DNA of 64,000 bases from Onchocerca volvulus (lineage: Eukaryota > Nematoda > Chromadorea > Rhabditida > Onchocercidae): assembly GCA_000499405.2 (NCBI GenBank), contig HG738136.1:558001-622000 (forward strand), in the 5' to 3' direction. Below are positions 25,495-40,400 of the stretch, one piece after another. The notes below the pieces were generated by a model. The model was not told where the DNA came from. It worked only from the letters and a program-made list of their open reading frames with translations, and did not search any database. Positions within the stretch are counted from its first letter, which is position 1, and every line of letters begins with the position of its first letter. Position numbers and translations under genes: made by a program.

Positions 25495-28400
25495 ACTAAG
25501 GATTTTCACCCTGTTATTCTTAATTTTGCCAGTTTTTTAAATTCATTCGATTTTTCGGTTGGTAATATTTCAAAAAAATTCTGTAACAAATTTCCATATT
25601 TCTTGTCCAAAATGATTAGTCTGTTAGAAATTTTACTCATTGCAAATTTTAGTCGTTACGCGAAAGCGTGGTGAAGTACATGAGATAGTACGTTGCGAAG
25701 AATTTGATTCAATGGAGAAACCATCCACAGAAAGTGGTGCAATTAAAGGTTTCTTCAAAATTTTCATGTTACACAACTCATGATTAAGAATGCACTGCAA
25801 TATCTTCAGAATCTGCTAGATTCAAACATTAATATATTTGCCGATATTCATCAAATTCTGAATGCTGTTATAATTTCATATCGGCTAATATTTCGTAGTT
25901 GATAAATTTTAGTAAATTAGATTCAATAACAACTGGTAAATCATTCGTATGTGTTATTTTACAGAACAGTGGAGAGTGGAGAAATGTTTAAGTAGTTGTC
26001 AACGACTTCTTTCACAGATATGTGATTGGTATTGCAAAGAACGAGATACAGAACGCCTGCAAGCATTTTATGCCGTCTCAACTTTGATACGAGAATTTGC
26101 AGATTTTCCGCTATATGATTTAAACACACAGAAAATCAATGGTATGCTTTCATTTATTAAATATAATTCGATTATTTAATATTCTTGTGTTCTTTATTAT
26201 ATATATCCAAAATACTATCATAATTTCGAAGTTCGTTCGATCATTGCATTCTTCTCTGCCTAGCGTCCATCGTTTTCTTTGATATCGTCGAAGTAAAATG
26301 TTAATTAATTCACATTAGTTTCCATAGATGTAGGACATTGTAAGCAGCATGTATCAAGCAATTATCCAATTTGGTTAAGTGCTTTATTAAATATATTGTC
26401 AATAGACGAATGGGATGCCTCCGTGAATTCTAAAGGTTAGATTTTCTCTTATATTTATTATTTCTTGGACATTTATATATTTTATATTATGTTCTTTTTT
26501 TTTTTCTGTACTTCAGTTTTATTTGATTTAATTTAGTTCATGGATATTGGTTTGATTTCATGTAATCCAATTCATTTCTTTTACTGTGGTATAAGATTAT
26601 TGATGATCCACTAGATAAACCGAATAAAAACTTAAACATTTTAACAATTGTTGACATTTAAATTTCATTCTTGGATTTTCTTTACAGCTCATTTTTTTAA
26701 AGAATTATTTTTGTAGTCAATCATTATATTCCTGAAATCCGAGTAACCGATATGTTTGCCCGTGCAAATGCTTTGGATCTGATGACTTATATCTATGTGA
26801 GAAGTATTTCGGTTGCTGAACAACATGCCGCTATGTTGCAACGTCGGAAGAGGTTGTTTCCATTTATAAAATGTAAAAATCACTGGAAGTTCCAAGATTT
26901 CGCTGGATATCCTATCTGGTTTTTACACTAACTTATACACTATGCAAACTAGTTCAAAAATATTTGCTACGCTTTTTTAAATTCAAAAAATTTTTGTTTT
27001 AATTGGATAAAATTATTTTTTCTTCTGCATACAGATTTAATTCTCCGATCAGTAATATAATTTAGATGGCAAGTTTCAGAGATAGCAAAGAAAGAACAAT
27101 TATTTTATTGAAACCAATGATATCTGAGGCTGACCTGAAACGTTTGGATGATGACGAAATTTTCAAAGTATAGTGCTTCATTATTCAATCAAAAATTATT
27201 AGTAGCACAATCAGCTAATTAATTGAATTAAATATATCTAAATCAGTTTTAAACGATCATCCTATTCTGTAACCGATTCTTTGCAATGTTTTACAATCAG
27301 AAATGTTGTGTCACAATCAAGAAATGTTTTACATCTAGTTTTTTTTGGGGTATCATGAAATGTTTCTCTAATTTATGAAAATTCAGATTTCTTCATATTT
27401 TGATTATTATCTTTTCACTTTTCATTTCCAGAAGACTGCTAAAATTCTTTGGTCATATCTGGACCAAAGCGACAAAACTTATTATCATTCTACAGTTGCT
27501 CGACTGCTTTGTTTATTTCATTCACGGAAACCTTCTGAACCGAGTAGCGATGTTGAAGATTTGATCGTCAGCGATCTTACAAGCATAAATAGGGTGTGGG
27601 ATCTTTTTTTTTTTTTTTTTTTTGTATAAAGTTCGCTGCTTCTTATCAAAATATTAAGTGCATAAAAGAACTGATTTTTAAATAATTTTGGAGGCAATAT
27701 TTTTTTTAAGGAGCGAAGTTGCTCTGCTGCTAAAAAATTTCGGACCTTATGGATGTTAAATCGGCCTTCTGCAACCGAAGAACTCTATCTTGGATTATCA
27801 TCTAAGCCATTTAACAGGTTTGATAACTTTGTAGTCTCCAGTTTCTACTCGAACTTCAGTCATGGAATTTAAAATTTATTTAAATATTAAACTGCATTTT
27901 ATCAGAAAAAATGGGGGAACTGAGCAAGTTAGTTCTATCTAAATTAAATCAATTCATTTAATTTTGATTAATCTATATTCGATTTTACTTAACTAATATA
28001 AATTAAAATTTAATTGTAATTTGAGTTTTTGAAGGATCATCATGCTTTTACTGGGTTTTCTTTGTGATGATGCAGCTGGTTACGATAAAGCAGAATTGAA
28101 AAATATTTCGGCCTGTTGGTTCAATGATTGTGCTCAACATTCGGATTTGCCATATATTCTGCAGGTTCTTAGGATTTATTCATGAGAATTTCATTCCAGA
28201 TCCATCATAAAATTACTTGTTTTATTTTTGCGTGGTTCATAAGATAATATTGTCTACTGTGCCCTCTAAAAATCATATTAACCTATTAATCGTATTTAAA
28301 TTCATTAATATTCATTTATAAACTCATTAATATTCATTTTACTTGTAAAAGTTGCCATTTATTCAGCTTATTTTAGTTATATTGAATTTCGAAAAATTAT

Positions 28401-31400
28401 GCTGATATTCAATGATCATGAAGTTATGAGTGACAAGAGTCAGATAAATTTTATCAAATATTCCAGATGTGGGCTGTTATGCTTTTGAACCCGAGCACTT
28501 CACGTGCTTCTATTCAGTATCTCAGCATGCAAGGCAGAATGAATAAAGAAAAAGTTTGTATTTATTATTACTAGAAAGTAATGCTTTGAGAAGAAGGAAA
28601 GGAATTTTTTTTTTTTCTCACTTATCATGGGATGAAAGGGTTTTCATTTTGTTTTTCTTAATCTAACAAGCTGTTGGCATCTTATTTAATAGTTTCACTG
28701 TTGAGAAGTACAGGAATGATTGAAAGAAGCAGAGTGAAAATTGGACAGAAAATTTCTTTCTCAGTAATAGAAAAAAGTATGTACACCGTTAATTTTCAGT
28801 TTCCGAAAATGCCATCCGGTATTTGTGCCATTACATTGTTAACAGATGGTGGTCATCAATCATTACATCATTTATGCGAGGATGTTTCGGTAACAAGTTC
28901 AAATGAAGCTAAGCGACACTTAGTTGAAGCTTCTATAGCACTTGATAAATTAAGGATCGGAGAGTTCGTTTTTGAAAAATTAATAAAATTATGATAATTT
29001 AGAAATTTTCACCTAAAAATCTATTTAAAAATCTTTGGATTTTTTCCATCGTTGTTTTTAGTGATTACCGATTTTATTTAGAATCTATTAGAAATAGTTT
29101 TTAGATATCCAGCTTGGTTGACTGAGTTACGCAATCGTTTGTTGCAAGGTGATGATAATGGTACGATGGACTTGAATGTAGTAAGCGAAGCGCAAAAAAC
29201 TCATCGCAGGACTGTATCGGACATACCAATGTTTGATGATGATAATGTACGTTATTCGTAATCTGGTTCTATGATAATTTTCCCAGAAATTTTAATCAAA
29301 ATTTTTGATAAACGGGTGGATTAAGATGATTAAAAATTGACAGTGATTGAATTTATTTTGGGAAACTTGGCATGTAATTACGACATCAATGTAAGTTCGG
29401 CTTTCTGACTGTTAGTGATAATTTTTTCATTCAATGATATATAACTTTTAGGTTCTTAGCAAAAAAAATCTGTCTATATCTTTTTTAATACCCCTCTGTA
29501 TCAGAGCAAGTCATTAGATACATAACAAAATAACTGCGGGTACATACCGTATTCTTCAAAATATTCCACTACTTTTTCATTTGCGCTTTTGAATCAATTT
29601 GAGAAATTATCTGACTAGCACTTGATGTTTTTTCCAATTCTTCTCTCTACCATCATAGTACTTACTATAATAACTCTTATCATAGTAGAGAGACGAATTG
29701 GAAAAAGCATTAATCCTTTCGAATGCAAAATCTAAAGATAGCAACTAAGAATTACAAACAGATGTGTTTCCATCCAATGTATTATGTTGTAATAATATCA
29801 AAAAGCATATATTCCAGTCATGTATCTTGTATTTTTTTCGATGATATAAACACAACACATTACATTCCAGGTAATTATTTTAGAGGAAATAAAGATATTT
29901 TCTTGCATTTTTATCATAATATTGCCAGATTAAAAAAAAAAAAAAAAAAGAAAAAAAAAACTATTTTAGGATTCTGTTGAGACGGCATCACTAGATTCGC
30001 TGGATCAAGAAGTAGTGGAAGTACTACAATATATCGTTGATTGTATTTGTGCTCAAGAAGAAAGTGAAATGGAAATACAAGCTTGTTTTGCTGGTGAACG
30101 ATTGTGTTCCCATATTCAGACGACATTGATCAGCGATACCCATTGTACCGAAAGTGAAATTAGCGAAAAAAAAGAATCATCCGGGTTCGTTTGTATGCTT
30201 TAAGTTTTTCCCATGCTTTTCTAATTATCGAATTACATTGAACTTTTAGTTTACTGATAAATTAGTTGAGCAATAATAATTTAAAATAATTTCAATTTAT
30301 TTTAAGTAGAACATTTTTCACTCCGAAATGTTAATAGTACTAACATCATGTTTTGATTATTACAAGAAGTGCGATATCCGAATTGTCTCTTCATGTTTTC
30401 TAGAAACATTCCTTTGGAAACTCCATTACTTCACGATATTTTCTTTCTAACATTTGCTTGAATAGCGGAATTTAAATAATTTCAGTGTAGTAGCAAGTAC
30501 ATCACAGAAGAGAACAACGGAATCACAGTCAATTCCTTCAACGTGGAAATCTGTTGAGAATGGTCCACCGATTTCTGAGAACTTGAAACGTTGCAAAAAT
30601 CATCGAAGGCAAGATTCATTGCAAGAAAGCATATTTACGATGTCTGCACAAGAACTAAAGTGAGGCTTGCTTTGTGATCATGCATCTTTTTGATTTCTAA
30701 TTCTTGAGCTAAAATTTGTATCACTATTTTTTATCCAAAATTTTAAGTTTTGTTTGTTTTAAAGGTTAATTATACATTTACTTAGATTATTCGATACATC
30801 GGAATTACCCCGATTGGAAGCGACTGGCGATGAAGTGCAACCATTATGCCACGAACTACATGCGCATATGTTGTTGTATGCAGAGAGTGGCCAAACGGTG
30901 GATTTGGCGCGCTCTGAAAAAGTATTTCGAATGTTGATTGCACTGTTGCGTACGAAGCTTAGCTTTCTAGCTCCCAAGCTTATTATTAGGTGAGTCGTCT
31001 AAAAAGTGAGCATGCCATTCTACATGTATGTTGAGTAACTTTTCCATAATTTTTTTTCCTCATTTAAATTCAGATTTGTGATTCAGTTTATTCCAGCATA
31101 CTATGTAAATAATTTAAATCTATTGCTTCAATAGATTTAAATTATTTTTAGATTTATATTTCAAGTTCTATGTGGTTACTTTGGGAAAGTTGGTTGGAAA
31201 GATGGAAATCGAATTTGCAACTAAATAATCCCATTTTTTTTTATGAAAAGGGAATGCCCAACAAAAGGAATCAAATTTTTAGTTGTATGGTTTCATCTGG
31301 AACTGCTTCACTTTCGAAATCTCCATCAAGCACTACTTCTGGACAATTGATGGATCTTGTGTCACGTCACATTCGTTCCATTTTAGGACAAGATTTTTGG

Positions 31401-34400
31401 GCTTCTGAATCGGATAGTGCAAGCGGAACGGATACATTGAAACATAAACATTATACCTTCCTTGAACTCTTTATGACTGTAAGTTTCTTATATATTGATA
31501 TATTTCTGATTTCTTTGAACTAATGTTTCGAAGAGTAAGTGGAGAAACTTGAGATACACGTTTTTACTCTTTTTAAGAATTGATTTATTTAATTATATGA
31601 CTAATTAAGCCTTGAATATATAAGCTTCATGTCTATGAGTTCTGAAATGTTTCCAAAACCAAAGCAGTTCGGTTATTAATTATAATTAATTTTAATGTGA
31701 TGTAATTGAATTTAATTCGGAATTTTTATATTAGTATGTTGCAGATTTCTTTACATTTCCTGCGATCATATTTTGTCAATTCTCCCACTGCCAATGTGTC
31801 TAGTCTTGATTTACGCAATGCTTGGAAATGTAAGGTAAAATTTACAGTCTAAACTTAAATTCGTCATTAAGAACTCAACATCACGGAAAAAGAACTTGTT
31901 GAAGATCCAAATAAACGATTCATTTCGTGAATATTCTGACATTTTCAGACTGGTCGAAAAAAAAAGAGGAAGAATGCTTCTTCTAGTTCTGTGTCATGGG
32001 AAATAATGGTAGAAATGACTTATTTATTGCTGAAGAACAATTTATTGATGAAAATTTGGTATTGATTAAATGTTTTTTATTTTAGATGGCGGTTTTGGAT
32101 TTTCTCACCGAATTAATGCGCGGATTGATAGCGATGATCCAAGCGAATCAATCTCGGGCTTTAACTGCATATATCCATAGCCTTCTACAACGTTCAAAGC
32201 TTCAAAAATGCTTGTTACATTCTCTTCTAACTTCTGTTCATAATGTTCGACAACATAATAATGCTGAAATGTAAATTTGAAATGGAAATTCTGATTCTTG
32301 AGAATTTCTTGGAAAATTGCTAAGTTGCTTCGATTTAAAAAAGTTGATAACAGTGAATATACCAACTATTTGTTTAGCCAAGATTCTTTGATCTACAGTG
32401 CAACAGTGCAACATGAGTTAAGCCGAAGCCGATGCATTTTTCAATCTCTTAAAAACTTTTTTTTAGTCAATTTCATTGTTTTGCAGAGTTCCATTATCGG
32501 TAGATATATTAGAATTCAATGATGGCACTGCAACATCCAACAGCAGTTTCTGTGATTTGATTAATGGTTATCAAAGCTCACTTCTAGATTTAACTGCTAC
32601 TGTGATTCAGCTGGAATTGGTGATCAAAAATGGATTTCAAAATTTCACTGATCAAGTAATTATCTTATTTAAATCAGTTTTTTAACTGGAATTGACAGAA
32701 TTGGTTTTGGAAAGAGATTCGGAAGTTTGTGGAATTAAACTCAGTTAGTGTACAATAAATCGGCAGAGAGGAAAGGAGATTATAATTCACAAACACAAAC
32801 AAGTAAACATAGAATGAATAAATCTGGCTGTTAGTAAGTATTACATGAAAAGTGAAAATTGGGGTCGGACAAAATCACCAATAATATAAGTAAACAACTA
32901 ATCGGTAAGTAGAGATTATTAATGGACTTGTTGCGTCTAAAGAAGAAAATTGCAGATTAGGGAAATTCGAATAGTAGTTACTTGTATTATTGGATTTTAA
33001 AACATCTTAAATAATTTAATCAAAATTTCAGAGCAGTAGTGATATAGATAAATTATCAATAAATCATCAAATCTATAATTCACCACAACATCGTGCTTCT
33101 CTTCGTGAGCCATGCATTGGCATGGTTGAATTGCGTATGTTTCTGTTAACTGTTTTGAATGCCCTCAAGAAGCATTCAGCTGAACAAGAACAGTGGCTTG
33201 CATTTGTCGTACGAATATTGCCATTTCTTGATAGGTCTATTTTATATTTTTTATGATAGAATATAATTAAATATTGAAATAAATAAAACGGAATAAAATA
33301 AACATTTTATCACTTTAGAACACTTTTCTGATATTTTCATCAGATATGGGATAGTTATTTTGTAATGAACTCACTTTTGATGCAAATTTAATTTTTTTAA
33401 AAAATTGTATATGAAATTGGGCTTGATGGATGAAGATTTTACATCTTTTCTTAGGAATTGTTTTAGATCGTTATCTACATTTTCGGTACATATTATCGAA
33501 CAATTGTGCAAAAATCTAGAAGCTGTCGTAAATGTCGCATATTCTCCTATCGATGACAAAATGTACAGTATTTCATCCACTGAATCAGTTCGTCCTCGTT
33601 CTTCAGGCATTAGTCAAGACAAGCCAACTTATCCTACCAATTATGCTATCGGAGTAAGCTTTATTTTATGCATAATATTTTCTCCAGATAGAATCACGCA
33701 ATTCATCGAGATATTTTTTGTAAATCGTGTGATTTCGCATTAAATCGAAGCATTTATCGGTCTTTTTACATTGTAATCAAATTTTGCTTATAATAGGACA
33801 GAACAAAGATTACTTGGATAAATATATATTTTTCAATCTGATAAATTTAAACTCAATCATGTGAAAATTTAGAGAATTGATTTTTGAGAAATGATTTTTC
33901 AAGATAGAATTTTCTTTATAGATATTGGAAGCACTGAATATGTTTTTTCATTACTGTCTTATCGATAATGCATCTCAAACTGGTACTACTTTAACACTGA
34001 CCAGTGTCCATCAACCGTCACAGGTATCGCTTCACAAGATTTTTGGAAATTAAGATAGAATACTGCATTATTGCGAAAAAAATTTTTCAACTATTATTTT
34101 GTTTAAGTGAAAAACTATTGTGCGATTGAAGATTACCTAACATTTGTTGATGATAGTATATTTTTAACTTATTATATTTTTGCTTTTACGACGTTTGACC
34201 TTAATTGTCTGTTTTCTTCTGAAGTGACAAAGTTGGGGTAGTTCGCTGATATGACCTTTTAATCGATTGCATTGAGTAACTTGATCTCTCAAATGATGAA
34301 GTCTACTAGTGAACCAAATATGATGCTTTCATTGTTCACTTCGCTAGTTTTTATCAGGAAGTTGTACGTGTGATTACATTTTTTGATGGGGAGATTTGAT

Positions 34401-37400
34401 GTAATAGCAGTCGAATAATCTTGGTAATCTAATTGAAATTTTCATTTAAGTAGAACATTAGCAATTAATTTATTTAGATAAGTGTAAAATCTTCAGCATA
34501 TTGTAGTGTTATGGCGAAATTCTTAGGCTTCGAAATTAAATTGACGTTTTGAAAACTGATCACAAATAAATAAATTATGGGATGCTTTCAGGCTGTCAGC
34601 AATCCATCTTTGGCATCTTCGGTAATGAATGCTATACCGGGTACACGTGGCGCTACAGAGCTTATTTCCAATCTCGTTAAAGTTTTTTCCTTCAGCGATA
34701 GTACTAATGTGGTGAGTTTATATTATCGCACTTTTTGTCTGTTTGCTTTTTTCTGAGAAGTTTGATTTTATAAATTTTTTTAGTAATCAATATAATGGAG
34801 GATTTTACCTGTTTTGTAACAACTTCATTAAAAAATTCCAATTATGAAATTATGAGAAATGTAAGTTGTCAGTTTTACTAATTCAAACTGGAATAATATA
34901 TAGAACAATTGGTTCTGCTACAGTGAGATCGAAACATTAAATCATATAGAACTTATTGGATTCTTTATTAACATTTTCATTTGTTTTACAATTTTCAAAA
35001 AAAAAAAGATCCAGAGTTATAAGTAACATTATAATTTACAGTAAAAATCTTTCCTAATTATTGGATATAATACCTACACTTCATTCTAAATTCAGATATT
35101 GAAGTCAGGTTAGAGAAAAAATGTTTGAAGTTGAAAAGAATATATCCAGAGCAAACAATAAATGATAATTCACATATGGATTATCATTCATGATTTGCTT
35201 TGAAAAGGAACTGAATGTATTAAACTTAACTTTTGATTAATCCTTATCTAGTCTTGTCATAATAATTTGAATTTTATTATAGTCATCGAATGCCACACTC
35301 AATAAATTTACTGATCTCACGGCTAATGATGTTTGGAAGCAAGCACGACATGATGTACTTAACGCTTTTCCTCATGCTCTTGCAACGCTTTGTGATGTTT
35401 GGACACAGTTGCGAAAAGGAGAACCGAATCTACCGATTGGAAATCCTGCGGTATTTTCTTAATTTTTGAAATTATGTTGATATCATTTCTATTTGTGAGA
35501 AAAAATTAAAAGAAATGAAGATAATAGATAAATTGTTCTTTAAATATTACATAAGTGCAGTAAAATGATAGGAACTTTTCCTGCTATAAAATGAGGAAAA
35601 ATTCTTTCATCTTTCAAACATTAGTGCTATGAAATAATATTGTAAACACATTTAGATAGTGCGTCAGATAATTCTTGATTTGCTTTCACCAATAGTACAA
35701 CATCATCAACAAGCATTTTTATCATCACTTGCATTGGTATGGATGACCCGAAGTTCGTTAACGTCACAGAAGCAGCTTACTCTACGTACTGAATCTGATC
35801 AGGTTGTTCTTTTAGATTTTCCAAAAAAAAAATAAAAATTCGGTTAATTAAAATGCAGCAGAGGTAATTAAAGGAAATTGATGAATTTTGACAAAAATTT
35901 CTTCACATTTTGGAATAATTTGATATTTGGTAGATTCGAATGAATTATCGAAATATTTCCATAGTTTAATTATAATATAAAAGGTAATGATTGATATAGA
36001 TGAATTATTTCGCTTCATTTCGGTTACTTTTAGTCGTCGTTTGAGTATTCACCGGCACAGCTCGATATTGCGGATCTCTTGCTGAATATCAAAGTACTTC
36101 CGTTCGAAAATCTTATTTCTACAATTGCTGAAGCGCTAAAGGAAAGCGCATCGAAAATTGTAAAATCGAGTGCAGCTGTAGAAAAGGTTTAATTGTTTTG
36201 CAATTGTAAATGGTAGGAATGCTAAAGTGCAAAAAGCATAAACTGTTAGTTTCTCTTCGGATGCGTTTATAATAGACTATGTTCTCATAATTTTCGACTT
36301 GTAATTGATATCAAATTTTTGAGTTATTTAAAATATTTTTCATAGATTTATAGCAGTGTTTCAACTAGAATTGGTTACAGCAAAGTGCTTTCCCAACTGA
36401 ACTTGCACTGCTGGAAATACTTCATGGCTGTGTTAGGACTACACCATCCACTGCCTTATACAATTGTTGGTCTTCGTTACAAGCATTGTTTGTCGAATCG
36501 CCGGTTATGTCGCTACCACCAAAGGCTGTTTTCATCCAATTTATGTGAATTTTAGAAAATTTTTTTTTCTTTCTAAAATGATTTCGAATATTTAGACTTA
36601 ATTTGAAACTGCGTTAGTTCGATTTACGTTTATATATGTTATTATTTGTTCCATTATGGATATCGAAAAAATCAAATCTGCCCAAATCCTAATAAATATT
36701 CCAGTTTATTTGAAATACTGATATATTTAGGTATAAAACTTCTAGTTGTTTTGTTTAGTTTTTATTTAATTTAACTTTGTCTTGAATTCCAGTATACTTG
36801 TGGATTTCGTTCGACTTGCTACAAATTCAACCATCATTGAAGATAAGCAGTTGTTAAGAGCTGCCCAGGATGCATGTCAGAAACTTACGGAAGCTATGAA
36901 TGTTATCGTTGGTTGGCAGTTAGAACAAACTACTTGGTTGAAGCGGACATTGGTTGTCAAGCACGATTCATCTGGTAAATATTGATTTCTAAAATATTTG
37001 ATACTTGGAGTGGTCATTTTTTAAAACATGAAAAGGTTGTGCAAATAAAATCAATTTTTGATTTTGAGTGAAATCATTATTAAAATCTAGCGAAACTGAA
37101 TTATTAGATTTATCGTATTTTTCTGTTCTAAGTCCAAAAATAGTGAAATGTCAAATCTGTTACAGCGCAGAAATCACAAGAAACTTCGCCGGTAGTGGAG
37201 TTTGCCACTGCTCCAACGTCATTAGCTGCTTCGGAAAATAGTTCTTTACGTGGTTCTACATCATCTTTGGTGCCACCAAGGTTAATTAACGAACAGTTGT
37301 GTGTATTTGAAAATTTGATAAATTTAATTTGAAGCTATTGCACAATTATGTATTGTTAAAGGAAGATATTGCATGATAAATCGCTAAATAAATGTATTTT

Positions 37401-40400
37401 TCAACATTCCCTTCTAATCCTTAATTTTGTCTTTTCTATCACTGTATTGAATTCAATCACTTTCACCATATTTACCATACAATATATCACTTTTAGAATA
37501 CCTACCTTCGATACAGCTACACAAATAACGGTATCATCTCAGGGTACTTCAAATTCAGCGGCCGACAGGCGTAGTATATCAAATATGCGGTCAAGTTTGA
37601 AAGATCCGACTAATTTGAAACGTGATCCGACTTATAGTACTCAAGCTTTGTTCTTACTTGCTGTGGTTATTCTTTTTTTCATTCATTATATAGTGTTAAC
37701 AAAAGATTTCTTTTTTGTAAATGTTCAAGAAAAAAAGACAATTTTTAATTTTTAATTTAGATTTCCTCAATTACTTTTGAATTTCTAAATTTTGTAGAAT
37801 AATAGATTATAACATCTGAATGAAGAAAATATTAGGGATATTTCTGTATAATGGATCGGGTGAACATCATTTTATTACATAAATTTTTCGATCTTCCAAA
37901 ATTTTTGTTAGTCGTTCCAGAAGGTGCCTGGAATGTAATAGATGTTGAAATATTGAAGTTTATGCAGTAAAATCTGTCTGTATAAGTTTTTTGGATTAAA
38001 TATTTTGAACTGTGAAAGATAGCTTTTACTTAAATGTCTGGCATTGCTTCTCTTTTATTTTCAGCATTTAGCCGAATTGATTGATTCGATATGTAAGAGT
38101 GAAGATAAAGAGAGATTATTGCCATTGCTTCATTCTGTTTGGAGCAATACGTTGCCATATTTGAAAGCAAAGAAGTATGTTTTTATTAGAAAAATGAAAT
38201 GTCTTTGCATTTTTCATGTAATGAATTATAAAATTTTCGTGAAACTATAAATCTTTAAATTCATTTTTTTGTTAATGATGCTAATATATTTTTCAGCCTT
38301 ATAATCTTTTCACTCATTTTTATTGTCCATGAAAAGTTTAAATAACAAATTTAAAACTCTTGATCTTATGCTCATCATGTTTTAACATTATCTAAAACCA
38401 CCTCTTTGTAATCATGTAACGCTGCAGTGGGATTTTTTTTTTTTTTTTTTTGTAGATATTAAGAATAATAATTCTTTGTTTTGGTAGACATTAAATTTAG
38501 AACAAAATTCTTGGATTTAAAATTTTTATCGAGTTGTAATTCTTTATAATGAAATTGTATGAGCTTTCTTGAACGATTATGCAAATTTTAATTTGAATTT
38601 AGTGCTCGAAATGCTCGATTCTTCCTTGCTAGCTCGCATTTGCTAGCATCAATGAGTACTTTCAATTATATGCGATCGGTATGGCGTAAAGCTACATTAG
38701 ATCTTCTACTTGATCCAAGTAACTGTTTCATAACTTGTTAGATTAACTGAACTTTTCTCTTTTACTCTTCGTAACCATTGCGACATCCAGATAAAAGAAA
38801 TCTTAATTTCTTTCTCTTGATGCATTCCATTCTTTCACAGATTATTTTAAGCGTACGAAATATCGCTATTCATCAGATATCATTCATTATTATTATAAGA
38901 TTAATTTATCATTTGTGAAATTACAGCATTCTTCAAAATGGATATGCAGTCGTTGAAACATTGGTTGGTTATAACGGATCATTTAATGACTTATGATAAA
39001 ACATCTTTCAAAGAACTACTTGGTTCGTTCTTCAACAATTTTGATTGATGTAATAAGAATTTAATATGTAACAAGATAGTTGCATGACCCATAAAGCTTT
39101 GTTTTCAAGGGGTCTCAGATTTATAGGAGGTGTTTAGTCATTCAGGTTTCCGCATTTTTACGATGAAATCGGTTTGTATACCAGTTTCAGATGCAGTTGC
39201 AAATTTGCTGAAAGATATAGGTTACTAAGAAAACTTACTGAAAGATAGAGGTTACCAAGAGATTCATTATATCAATCATTGTTAGTTAAGTAGCTGATGT
39301 TGTTTTGAGCAATAATTAAATCAGGTATCGTTTGATATTGATATTTGTTTTTGATCGTTACACTTGTTCAGAAATTTCGAAATTTTTAGGCAGGATTTCA
39401 ACAGCACAAAATTCGGCGCTTTCAAGTCTGATAACAAGCAAAGAAGCCGAACATGAAATGCGCGCTCAGGCGCTGAAACGTTTGGCATTTATAATATTAA
39501 GTTCAGAAATTGGTCAGTATCAAGCTCAATTGCCTGATATACAAGGTAAATTGCCTAATATGCAATGATAATTTGAAGATTTTTAGAATTTGTTTTATAT
39601 TGAATGTTATCTGAAATGCTCTATGTGAGTTTTCTGTACTTCATATAGATGTTAAACTCTTTTGTATCCTTTAAGCACTGAATGTGTTAGGATGTTTTCT
39701 AAAATTCGATCTTTTGCATGCTGCGGATGAAAATATTTGAGGGAAGTTACTGAGGAAAAAACTTCGTCAAAAGTATCTTCTAAAATTTTTCAAAATTAAT
39801 CGATATGTAAAATTACAACTTTTTAGAACGTTTATCGGACAATTTACGTCTGTCACAAGTTCCAATTGTGCATGCCCAAGTGTTTCTTTGCTATCGAGTT
39901 TTGCTTATCAGGCAGAAACCACAACATATTGTCAGTATGTGGCCTTCGATGGTTACAGAATTGGTAATATATTTAGTTTGTTCAAAAAGGAATTATTTTA
40001 TGGAATTATTTTTTGCCAACTTTCTGAGTTGCATTATATCCTGAAAGTTTCAAATTTATGTATCAAAATTTCTTCGAATCAGTCTAATAGATTCAACAGT
40101 AGTAGCAACTGCAGGACCTAGAGGAAAAACAGTATATAATTTTTTTAATAAGCCTTATAGGGCACCAGAAATTACAAAAAATGATTTCGAAAATTTCGAA
40201 ACAAGTTATTGACTTTCGGGGACAATCAAGCGGATGAATTTTAGGTACACGTGTTATTACAAATTGAGCAACAATTATCAGGTACTGCTAATGTTTCGGA
40301 TGATCTAAAATGTGATCGAAATGACCAATGGATGCAACTGTACCTTGCAGCATGTAAACTGCTCGAAACGTTATGTACACTTCCTTCTGGTTACTTGGCC

